Source: an uncultured Methylobacteriaceae bacterium
GTDB lineage: Bacteria > Pseudomonadota > Alphaproteobacteria > Rhizobiales > Beijerinckiaceae
Length of the DNA stretch: 5,881 nucleotides
NCBI GenBank assembly: GCA_937872715.1
Contig: CALMTJ010000241.1
Coordinates: 1-5,881, forward strand
Reading direction: 5' to 3'
Program-made: the position numbers and the translations under genes
The notes under the pieces: model-generated
Seen by the model: the letters and a program-made list of their open reading frames with translations, nothing else
The model's database searches: none
Told to the model about the DNA's origin: nothing
Shown here: positions 1 to 5,348 of the stretch, in pieces
How the letters are laid out: every line of letters begins with the position of its first letter
Numbering within the stretch: the first letter of the stretch is position 1

Positions 1-999
1 CTTGCCGTGCAGCTCGCCCGCGCCGCCGACATCCTGATCGCCGACGTCGATGCCCTGTTGGCAGCCCTGAAGCGCCGCGCCTTCGAGCACCGGATGACAC
101 CGACGATCGGGCGCTCGCACGGCATCCATGCCGAGCCCGTGACCTTCGGGCTGAAGCTCGCCGGGTTCTATGCCGAGTTCGAGCGGGCGAAGGAGCGCCT
201 GCTCTTCGCCCGGCGCGGCGTCGCGACCTGCGCGATCTCGGGCGCGGTTGGGACCTTCGCGCAGGTCGATCCGCGCGTGGAGGAATACGTGGCGGGCAAG
301 CTCGGGCTCGAGCCGGAGCCCGTCTCGACCCAGGTCATCCCGCGCGACCGTCATGCCATGTTCTTCGCGACGCTTGGGGTGATCGCCTCGTCCGTGGAGA
401 GGCTCGCGATCGAGATCCGCCACCTCCAGCGCACGGAGGTGCTGGAGGCCGAGGAGTTCTTCTCGGAAGGGCAGAAGGGCTCCTCCGCCATGCCCCACAA
501 GCGCAATCCCGTCCTCACGGAGAACCTGACAGGCCTCGCCCGGATGGTGCGGTCCTACGCGATGCCCGCCATGGAGAACGTGGCGCTCTGGCACGAGCGC
601 GACATCTCCCATTCCTCCGTCGAGCGCATGATCGGGCCGGACGCGACCGTGACCCTCGATTTCGCGCTCTCCCGGCTGACGGGGGTGGTCGACAAGCTCA
701 TCGTCTATCCCGAGGCGATGCGGCGGAACCTGGAGAAGCTCGGCGGGCTCATCCACTCGCAGCGGGTGCTGCTCGCGCTGACGCAGGCGGGCGTCTCGCG
801 GGAGGATGCCTATCGGTTCGTGCAGCGCAACGCGATGCCGGTCTGGCGCGGAGAGGGCGACTTCCTGACCCTGCTCAAGGCCGATCCCGACGTCTCGGCG
901 CGGCTGCCGGAGGCGGAGCTCGATGCGTTGTTCGACCTCGGCCACCATTTCAGGCATGTCGACACGATCTTCCGGCGCGTGTTCGGACACGAGGCCTGA
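1..999 (+). CDS. purB: Adenylosuccinate lyase, C-terminal 332 residues (5' end outside window)
   Basis: The enzyme makes two fumarate-releasing cleavages in purine synthesis: SAICAR to AICAR, and adenylosuccinate to AMP. It acts in the cytosol as a homotetramer. The reading frame is open from base 1, so about 100 N-terminal residues of a usual ~435 are missing; the GTG at 7 is internal, not the start. Visible family marks are GRSHGIHAEP (bases 109-138), whose first His aligns with the catalytic His of the THG motif, and the fumarase/aspartase superfamily signature GSSAMPHKRNP (about 478-510), which carries the catalytic Ser loop. WHERDISHSSVER (about 589-627) is also typical of PurB. The C-terminal region is complete and ends in TGA. 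The family assignment is very secure, and the fumarase, argininosuccinate lyase and 3-carboxymuconate cycloisomerase alternatives fit less well. The hydrolase gene follows after 41 bases on the same strand and may be cotranscribed. Confidence 0.97.
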   Translation, partial: LAVQLARAADILIADVDALLAALKRRAFEHRMTPTIGRSHGIHAEPVTFGLKLAGFYAEFERAKERLLFARRGVATCAISGAVGTFAQVDPRVEEYVAGKLGLEPEPVSTQVIPRDRHAMFFATLGVIASSVERLAIEIRHLQRTEVLEAEEFFSEGQKGSSAMPHKRNPVLTENLTGLARMVRSYAMPAMENVALWHERDISHSSVERMIGPDATVTLDFALSRLTGVVDKLIVYPEAMRRNLEKLGGLIHSQRVLLALTQAGVSREDAYRFVQRNAMPVWRGEGDFLTLLKADPDVSARLPEAELDALFDLGHHFRHVDTIFRRVFGHEA

Positions 1000-1010
1000 C
1001 CCGCCTCGAC

Positions 1011-1025
1011 GCCCGCGCGGCGGGC
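1011..1025. repeat. Short GC hairpin in the purB-hydrolase gap
   Basis: GCCCGC and GCGGGC form a perfect 6-bp stem around a 3-base loop, 12 bases after the purB stop. No T-run follows, so it is at most a weak pause or mRNA 3'-end stabiliser. Chance is a real possibility in DNA this GC-rich. Confidence 0.3.
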
Positions 1026-1040
1026 CGATAATCCGTCTCG

Positions 1041-1592
1041 ATGAAGACGTCCGATCTCGACATCCTGATCGTGCCCGGGCTCGGCGGCTCCGGCCCGGAC
1101 CATTGGCAGACCCGCTGGGAGCAGAAGCTCTCGACCGCGAAGCGAGTCGCGCAATCGGATTGGCTGCGCCCTCGCGAGATCGAGTGGACCCGTATCCTGG
1201 CGGACGCGGTGCGCGAGGCGACCCGGCCGGTGGTGCTCGTGGCCCACAGCCTCGGCGTGCCGACCCTCGTGAGGGCGGCGACGCGCTTCCCGCCGGGGAT
1301 CGTGCGGGGCGCGTTCCTGGTGGCGATGCCCGACCTCGAGCGGGGCGACATGCCGCCCGCCATCGATCCCGCCTTCTCACCCCTGCCCCGCGACCCGCTC
1401 CCCTTCCCGTCGCTCCTCGTCGCGAGCCGGAACGATCCCTATTGCACCTACGAGCGGGCGGAGGATTTCGCGTATTCCTGGGGATCGATGGCCATCGATG
1501 CCAGGGAGGCCGGCCATCTCAACACGGAGAGCGGCCATGGCCCCTGGCCGGAAGGGCTGATGCGCTTCGCGGGGTTCCTCAGGCAGCTCTGA
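1041..1592 (+). CDS. RBBP9/YdeN-family alpha/beta hydrolase
   Basis: A complete 183-residue cytosolic serine hydrolase of the RBBP9/YdeN family; members are usually 180-190 residues. The N-terminal VPGLGGSGPDHWQTRWE (residues 11-27) is the family hallmark, including the oxyanion-side GxGG and the DHWQ segment. The inferred catalytic triad is Ser70 in the nucleophile elbow AHSLG, Asp132 in SRNDPYC and His159 in AGHLN, which matches the order and spacing of the human RBBP9 triad. No signal peptide or membrane segment is visible. The natural substrate is unknown for most bacterial members; esterase activity on small acyl substrates is the family expectation. The ATG start lacks a clear Shine-Dalgarno sequence, so the gene may rely on readthrough or leaderless-type initiation after purB, 41 bases upstream. 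Its last 14 bases overlap the 3' end of the convergent small gene. Confidence 0.9.
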   Translation: MKTSDLDILIVPGLGGSGPDHWQTRWEQKLSTAKRVAQSDWLRPREIEWTRILADAVREATRPVVLVAHSLGVPTLVRAATRFPPGIVRGAFLVAMPDLERGDMPPAIDPAFSPLPRDPLPFPSLLVASRNDPYCTYERAEDFAYSWGSMAIDAREAGHLNTESGHGPWPEGLMRFAGFLRQL

Positions 1593-1788
1593 GCGCGGAG
1601 CCGATCGGCACGATCTCGACCGAAATCGTCGAGGGAGCGGCTGCCTCCGTCCCGAGCATCGCCTGCAGGCGGGCGATCTCCCGGTCGATCTCGGCCAAGC
1701 GGGCATCCACGCCCGCCGGGTCCAGGTCCCTTATCCCCGCGAGGCTCCTGCGCATGCGCCGGCAGCTCTCCAGCTCGACATCCACCAT
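1579..1788 (-). CDS. Small uncharacterised protein (69 aa) with a predicted helical/coiled-coil middle
   Basis: I do not recognise this protein. The frame extends upstream to 1869, but I chose the ATG at 1788. It begins MVDVELES and has a strong GGAGGT ribosome binding site five bases upstream, whereas the 27 residues before it are Arg/Gly/Pro-rich and look non-coding. Residues about 11-47 form a charged, helix-favouring stretch with heptad-like hydrophobics (DARLAEIDREIARLQAMLG), followed by a short tail (STISVEIVPIGSALRAA). It has no signal peptide, no membrane segment and no Cys-pair metal motif. The gene is divergent from the peroxidase and convergent with the hydrolase, overlapping the latter by 14 bases. 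The good binding site and the protein-like composition support a real gene. A small oligomerising or regulatory protein is possible but only inferred. Confidence 0.6.
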   Translation of the reverse strand: MVDVELESCRRMRRSLAGIRDLDPAGVDARLAEIDREIARLQAMLGTEAAAPSTISVEIVPIGSALRAA

Positions 1789-1793
1789 GGCGA

Positions 1794-1799
1794 ACCTCC
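1794..1799 (-). promoter_or_regulatory. Ribosome binding site of the 69-aa gene
   Basis: GGAGGT on the minus strand lies five bases before the ATG at 1788. It is a near-ideal Shine-Dalgarno sequence and decides the start against the longer upstream frame. Confidence 0.7.
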
Positions 1800-1875
1800 G
1801 TCTCCGGACCCGACCCTGCCCGCCGAGGGGTTTCCGGCCGGTTAGCGGCACCCGGTCGAACCTTGCCACTTCTGA

Positions 1876-1904
1876 TTGATCAACGGGATCGAAGCTGCTT
1901 CAAT
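1876..1904 (+). promoter_or_regulatory. Candidate promoter of the peroxidase gene
   Basis: TTGATC (1876-1881) and TTCAAT (1899-1904) are separated by 17 bases. Each matches four of six positions of the sigma-70 -35 and -10 consensus. This is the most AT-rich patch of the 168-base divergent spacer, and it lies about 50 bases before the peroxidase start. The -35 overlaps the 8-bp palindrome TTGATCAA (1876-1883), which could be an operator half or chance. The assignment is by eye only. Confidence 0.3.
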
Positions 1905-1946
1905 TTGTCTCGTGTCCCACCGGACCCTTCGGCGGGGCTCCAGCAC

Positions 1947-1951
1947 GGAGG
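1947..1951 (+). promoter_or_regulatory. Ribosome binding site of the DyP peroxidase gene
   Basis: GGAGG sits five bases before the ATG at 1957. It fixes that ATG as the start rather than the TTG at 1876, which opens the same frame 27 codons earlier. Confidence 0.75.
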
Positions 1952-1956
1952 CGACC

Positions 1957-3387
1957 ATGCCACTCAGCGACGAGCAGCTTTCCAAACCGATCGACGCGTC
2001 GGCCCCTCCCTTCGACGACCTTTTGGCCGACCTGCAGGGCAACATCCTGAAGGGGCACGGGCGGGAGCTGACCGCCAACATCTTTCTCCGCTTCACCGAA
2101 GAGGGCCGGGAAAGCGCCAAGGCGGAGCTCGCGAAGCTCGCGCGGGACGGCACGATCCTGTCGGCGAAGGAGCAGCTTCGACAGGTCCGGCACTTCCACG
2201 CGAAGGGGGTCCGGAGCAAGGCCGTCGCCTTCGCCTTCCTGTCCGCCGCTGGTTACAAGGCGCTCGACCTGACGGACAGGATGCCGAACGAGCCCGCCTT
2301 CGCGGCCGGCATGGCGAGCCGGACCTTCCTCGACGATCCGGCTCCCGCCGGCTGGGACGCGCACCTCCGGGACGTGCACGGCCTCATCCTGATCGGGGAC
2401 GAGAACGCGAAAGGCCTGGACATGGCGATCGCGGCCGTGACGCGCCGCTTGCGGGCGGCGAAAGTCGCCATCGCCGGGATCGAGCTCGGGCGCGCCCGTT
2501 TCAACGAGGCCGGGGACGGCATCGAGCATTTCGGCTACGTGGACGGCCGGAGCCAGCCGCTCCTCCTCGAGAGCGACCTCGAGAAGGAGCGCGGGGACAA
2601 GAACGGCGGGACCGCGCATTGGGACCCGGCCTTCAGCCCGCTCGCGACGGTGCTGGTCCGCGACCCCGGGGGAACGGGGCCGGACAGCTTCGGCTCCCTC
2701 TTCGTGTTCCGGAAGCTCGAGCAGAACGTCCGCGGCTTCAAGCGACGCGAGCAGGAGCTCGCGGACGCGCTGAACCTAGGTCCGGACGACGAGGACCGCG
2801 AACTCGCGGGCGCGCTCGTGGTCGGCCGGTTCGAGGACGGCACGCCCGTCGTCAAGAGTCGCAAGGCGCTCGGGGCCGGGGTGCCGAACGACTTCAACTA
2901 CGATGCCGACCCCGATGGTCTCTCGTGCCCGTTCCAGGCCCATATCCGCAAGACGAACCCGCGCGGCGACGTTCAACGTGAGTTCCACGTGCCGAACCGG
3001 GACGGCGACCGGCGGCCGATCATGGCCCGGCGCGGCATCCCGTTCGGCGTCAGGTCCGATGACGGGGAGGATATCGACGCCATGCCGGAAGGCGGGGTCG
3101 GCCTCCTGTTCATGGCCTACCAGCGCTCGTTCGTGGACCAGTTCGAGTTCACCCAGAAGAGCTGGGCCGGGAACGAGAACTTCGTCAGGCGGGGCACGGG
3201 GATCGACCCCGTCATCGGCCAGGGCCCGGCGAACGGGCCGCCGGCCGACCAGCAATGGCGCGCCAAGCCGGGCGACGCCACCACGCCGTTCAGCTTCGCC
3301 CATTTCGTGGCGATGAAGGGCGGCGAGTACTTCTTCGCTCCCTCCATCAGCTTCCTGGCCTCGCTCGGCCCGGCCGCGGCCGTCTGA
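1957..3387 (+). CDS. DyP-type (dye-decolourising) haem peroxidase
   Basis: A complete 476-residue haem peroxidase of the DyP superfamily, which reduces H2O2 while oxidising dyes, phenolics or other donors. Its length and motifs fit the longer class C/D (class V) group. Key visible parts are LQGNILKGHGR (residues 26-36); the GxxDG motif as GYVDG, with distal Asp196 as the acid-base residue; AHIRKTNPR, with His329 as the likely proximal haem ligand; RRGIPFG, with Arg358 or Arg359 as the distal Arg; LLFMAYQRSFVDQFEF (383-398); and the C-terminal GEYFFAPSISFL (456-467). All expected catalytic residues are present, so the enzyme is probably active. There is no Tat or Sec signal at the chosen start or in the 27 in-frame codons upstream, and no encapsulin-type C-terminal targeting tail, so a cytosolic location is inferred. 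It is divergent from the 69-aa gene and convergent with rpsD. The physiological substrate cannot be read from the sequence. Confidence 0.95.
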   Translation: MPLSDEQLSKPIDASAPPFDDLLADLQGNILKGHGRELTANIFLRFTEEGRESAKAELAKLARDGTILSAKEQLRQVRHFHAKGVRSKAVAFAFLSAAGYKALDLTDRMPNEPAFAAGMASRTFLDDPAPAGWDAHLRDVHGLILIGDENAKGLDMAIAAVTRRLRAAKVAIAGIELGRARFNEAGDGIEHFGYVDGRSQPLLLESDLEKERGDKNGGTAHWDPAFSPLATVLVRDPGGTGPDSFGSLFVFRKLEQNVRGFKRREQELADALNLGPDDEDRELAGALVVGRFEDGTPVVKSRKALGAGVPNDFNYDADPDGLSCPFQAHIRKTNPRGDVQREFHVPNRDGDRRPIMARRGIPFGVRSDDGEDIDAMPEGGVGLLFMAYQRSFVDQFEFTQKSWAGNENFVRRGTGIDPVIGQGPANGPPADQQWRAKPGDATTPFSFAHFVAMKGGEYFFAPSISFLASLGPAAAV

Positions 3388-3403
3388 GCGCGGTCTCGAA
3401 CGA

Positions 3404-3431
3404 GAAGGGCCGCTCCGAGGAGCGGCCCTTC
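3404..3431. terminator. Probable bidirectional terminator between the peroxidase gene and rpsD
   Basis: GAAGGGCCGCTCC and GGAGCGGCCCTTC form a perfect 13-bp inverted repeat around GA; in practice the stem is slightly shorter with a wider loop. It sits in the 68-base gap between two convergent stop codons. The stem has A/T pairs at its base but only a short T-run on either side, so termination may be partly Rho-assisted. Its position and perfection support a shared terminator. Confidence 0.8.
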
Positions 3432-3455
3432 AGGCGGATTCCGGTTCGGAGACGC

Positions 3456-4073
3456 TCAGCGCGAGTAGAACTCGATGACGAGGTTCGGCTCCATCTGAAC
3501 CGCGTAGGGGACCTCGGCGAGGCCCGGCACGCGGTTCAGGCGGGCGGTCATCTTGGAATGGTCGGCCTCGATGTAGTCCGGCACGTCGCGCTCGGCGAGC
3601 TGGGTCGCGACCACCACGATCTCGAGCTGGCGGGACGATTCCTTCAGCTCGACGACGTCGCCCGCCTTGACCAGGAAGGACGGGATGTTGACGCGCCGGC
3701 CGTTCACCTTGACGTGGCCGTGGTTCACGAACTGGCGGGCGGCGAACACGGTCGGGACGAACTTCGCCCGGTAGATCACCGCGTCCAGCCGACGCTCCAG
3801 CAGGCCGATCAGGTTCTCGCCGGAATCGCCCTTCATCCGGATCGCCTCGCCGTAATAGCGGCGGAACTGCTTCTCCGTGATGGAGGCGTAATAGCCCTTG
3901 AGCTTCTGCTTGGCGCGCAGCTGCGTGCCGAAATCGCTCATCTTGCCCTTGCGGCGCTGGCCGTGCTGGCCCGGGCCGTATTCGCGGCGGTTCACCGGGC
4001 TCTTCGGGCGGCCCCAGATGTTCTGGCCCATGCGGCGGTCGAGCTTATGCTTCGCCGTGACTCTCTTCGTCAT
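3456..4073 (-). CDS. rpsD: 30S ribosomal protein S4
   Basis: A primary 16S rRNA-binding protein that nucleates assembly of the 30S body and contributes to decoding fidelity. The product is 205 residues, the usual length. It starts MTKRVTAKHKLDRRMGQNIWG, carries the S4 N-terminal signature EYGPGQHGQRRKGK (residues 31-44), has the S4 RNA-binding domain at about 91-155 (LLERRLDAVIYRAKF, then ARQFVNHGHVKVNGRRVNIPS), and ends in the typical EFYSR. The frame extends upstream to 4187, but the ATG at 4073 has AGAGGA seven bases upstream and matches the family N-terminus. The N-terminal zinc-type cysteines found in some S4 proteins are absent. The gene stands alone rather than in the rpsM-rpsK-rpoA operon, which as I recall is usual in alphaproteobacteria. 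murI lies 154 bases upstream on the same strand. Confidence 0.98.
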   Translation of the reverse strand: MTKRVTAKHKLDRRMGQNIWGRPKSPVNRREYGPGQHGQRRKGKMSDFGTQLRAKQKLKGYYASITEKQFRRYYGEAIRMKGDSGENLIGLLERRLDAVIYRAKFVPTVFAARQFVNHGHVKVNGRRVNIPSFLVKAGDVVELKESSRQLEIVVVATQLAERDVPDYIEADHSKMTARLNRVPGLAEVPYAVQMEPNLVIEFYSR

Positions 4074-4080
4074 TCGCGTA

Positions 4081-4086
4081 TCCTCT
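4081..4086 (-). promoter_or_regulatory. Ribosome binding site of rpsD
   Basis: AGAGGA on the minus strand lies seven bases from the ATG at 4073. It supports that start over the frame extension to 4187. Confidence 0.6.
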
Positions 4087-4139
4087 GTTCGCGATCGTGC
4101 GAGGAACGCGCCCTCCTCTTCCCGCAAGGGACGACAGAG

Positions 4140-4154
4140 CCGGCGATGAGCCGG
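4140..4154. repeat. Small hairpin in the rpsD upstream region
   Basis: CCGGC and GCCGG form a 5-bp stem around a 5-base loop, about 70 bases upstream of the rpsD start. It could be part of a leader fold, but a chance origin is quite possible in such GC-rich DNA. Confidence 0.25.
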
Positions 4155-4166
4155 TCGCGGGTGCGC

Positions 4167-4199
4167 AAAAACGCACGCGCGGCCCATCGGGTCCGCGCG
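4167..4199 (-). terminator. Probable intrinsic terminator of murI
   Basis: Reading the minus strand away from the murI stop (29 bases earlier), CGCGCGG and CCGCGCG pair (4193-4199 with 4176-4182). The stem continues as a CCC/GGG pair across a 3-base loop with one bulged base, about 10 bp in all. TTTTT follows four bases later (4171-4167). A strong GC hairpin plus a T-run in the expected order is a good fit to a Rho-independent terminator, and it would separate murI from rpsD transcription. Confidence 0.6.
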
Positions 4200-4227
4200 C
4201 GCCCGGCCTCTCTAGCCGATCATGCCT

Positions 4228-5103
4228 TCAAGTCAACAGGAGCGGCGGGAGCGGGAACGGGTCGATCGCGACCCGGCCGAGCCCCCTTGCCTCCAGCGCC
4301 CGGCCGAGCGGGGCGTCGAGACACTGCCCGCGCGTGAACACCGCGACCCCCTCGCCCGGCCCGCCCGGGGCGGCGGCGGGTCCCAGCAGGTCCACGACCC
4401 TGCGGGCCACGGCGGGCGCAGGATCGACGAAGGTGACGGGCCAGGGCGACAGCCGCCGGAGGCGGGGAAGCAGCAGCGGGTAATGCGTGCAGGCGAGCAC
4501 GACGACGTCCGTGCGGCCGTCGGGGCCGGAAACGAAGCAGGACGCGATCTCGGCCGCGATCGCCTCGTCCGGAGCGGGCGCGCCGGAAAGCTCCGCCTCG
4601 GCCAGGGCCGCGAGCCCCGTCGAGCCGACGAGATCCACCCGGCAGCCGGACGCATAGGCCTCGATCAGCCCGCGCGTATAGTCGCGCCGCACCGTGCCGG
4701 GCGTCGCCAGAACCGTGATGCGTCCCGTCCGGGACAGCCGCGCCGCCGGCTTGACCGCCGGGACGGTGCCGACGAAGGGCAGGTCGAACCGCGCCCTGAG
4801 ATGGGGCAGGACGAGCGTCGAGGCGGTGTTGCAGGCGATCACGACCAAGTCGGGCGCGTAGGCGCCGATCAGCCGGCCGATCACGGCCTCGACCCGCGCC
4901 ACCAGCGCCGGCTCGGGCAGCGCCCCGTAGGGGAAAGCCGCATCGTCCGCCGCGTAGACGACCTGCGCGTCGGGACGCGCCCGGGTGATCTCCGCCAGGA
5001 CGGTCAGCCCGCCGAGACCGGAATCGAAGACGAGGACCGTGGGGCAGCGGGCCGGCATCGGCATCGGGCGATGACAGGTCCCTGCGAGAAGATCGGCTTG
5101 CAT
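4228..5103 (-). CDS. murI: Glutamate racemase
   Basis: A cofactor-independent enzyme that interconverts L- and D-glutamate, supplying D-Glu for the peptidoglycan stem peptide; it acts in the cytosol. Numbered from the ATG at 5103 (291 residues), the active-site blocks are VFDSGLGGL with Asp27, DDAAFPYG (53-60), ACNTAST with catalytic Cys91, and ACTHYPLLLP with catalytic Cys205 and His207. The full aspartate/glutamate racemase fold is covered and both cysteines are intact. The start is uncertain: the frame is open to a TTG at 5130, and ATGs also occur at 5064 and 5058 (278 and 276 residues, closer to typical length). None has a good Shine-Dalgarno sequence at proper spacing, and conserved sequence begins only at about residue 22. 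The gene is on the same strand as rpsD downstream and the amine oxidase gene upstream, but hairpins on both sides suggest separate transcripts. Confidence 0.94.
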   Translation of the reverse strand: MQADLLAGTCHRPMPMPARCPTVLVFDSGLGGLTVLAEITRARPDAQVVYAADDAAFPYGALPEPALVARVEAVIGRLIGAYAPDLVVIACNTASTLVLPHLRARFDLPFVGTVPAVKPAARLSRTGRITVLATPGTVRRDYTRGLIEAYASGCRVDLVGSTGLAALAEAELSGAPAPDEAIAAEIASCFVSGPDGRTDVVVLACTHYPLLLPRLRRLSPWPVTFVDPAPAVARRVVDLLGPAAAPGGPGEGVAVFTRGQCLDAPLGRALEARGLGRVAIDPFPLPPLLLT

Positions 5104-5155
5104 GGAGGTGGCCGGGTGCGGACGGATCAATGTCGAGCGGAAACGTTAAGAGCCC

Positions 5156-5309
5156 GTTTGAAAACTCCTCCTCATGCTGAGGTGGCTGCCGCAGGCGGCC
5201 CTCGAAGCACGCTCCCGGACTTTGATCCGGGGGCACGCACGACGGTTGTGCGTCCTTCGAGGCCGATCTCCGATCGGCACCTCAGGAAGAGGAGGGTGCA
5301 TTTCCAAAC
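5156..5309. repeat. Complex palindromic element (nested inverted repeats, cruciform-like)
   Basis: A roughly 154-base imperfect palindrome fills most of the gap between murI and the amine oxidase gene. Outer arms GTTTGAAAA and TTTCCAAAC plus CTCCTC/GAGGAG enclose stem A, CTGAGGTG (5177-5184) with CACCTCAG (5278-5285). Stem A abuts hairpin 1 (5185-5199, GCTGCC/GGCGGC, one wobble pair), then stem B, CCTCGAAG (5200-5207) with CTTCGAGG (5255-5262), then hairpin 4 (5263-5277, CCGAT/ATCGG), giving a four-way junction with no unpaired base. Inside stem B are hairpin 2 (5214-5231, CCCGGA/TCCGGG) and hairpin 3 (5235-5253, ACGCAC/GTGCGT). No convincing coding frame fits it. From memory it resembles intergenic palindromes dispersed in Rhizobiales genomes, so it is probably a repeat family member; copy number cannot be seen here. 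Confidence 0.75.
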
Positions 5310-5327
5310 TGCCTCCAAGATCCGGAT

Positions 5328-5348
5328 GAGGAGGGGCGCCCGCTCCTC
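5328..5348 (-). terminator. Hairpin overlapping the amine oxidase stop codon
   Basis: GAGGAG (5328-5333) pairs with CTCCTC (5343-5348), and the stem continues inward as GGG/CCC around CG with one bulged G, about nine pairs. It overlaps two bases of the stop codon at 5347-5349. No T-run follows on the minus strand, so it is a possible Rho-assisted terminator or 3'-end stabiliser rather than a classic intrinsic terminator. Confidence 0.35.

Noticed and set aside
923..1879. 318-codon plus-strand frame spanning the purB end and the hydrolase
   Set aside because: It runs out of frame through two recognisable genes and a gap, and its translation is low-complexity Arg/Pro/Gly.
1900..2619. 239-codon minus-strand frame antisense to the peroxidase gene
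   Set aside because: Long antisense frames are expected in GC-rich coding DNA; the Val/Arg/Glu-rich translation shows no motif.
1863..2981. 372-codon plus-strand frame over the peroxidase gene
   Set aside because: It is a shadow of the DyP gene, of Arg/Gly/Pro-rich composition, with no recognisable domain and no binding site.
4074..4187. N-terminal extension of rpsD to 4187
   Set aside because: The extra 38 residues do not belong to the S4 family, and a suitable ribosome binding site precedes the ATG at 4073.
3255..4337. 360-codon plus-strand frame antisense to rpsD
   Set aside because: It is a mirror of the rpsD codons and its gaps; the His/Leu/Asp/Ala-rich repeats reflect the opposite strand of S4, not a protein.
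4220..5236. 338-codon minus-strand frame across the murI region
   Set aside because: It is an alternative frame of murI, rich in Arg, Gly and Ala with no family motif, while the other frame carries all glutamate racemase active-site blocks.
5156..5309. Palindromic element considered as a tRNA, CRISPR repeat or insertion sequence end
   Set aside because: There is no acceptor stem with a T-loop consensus, no repeat-spacer periodicity and no transposase frame. The symmetry is that of a nested palindrome.
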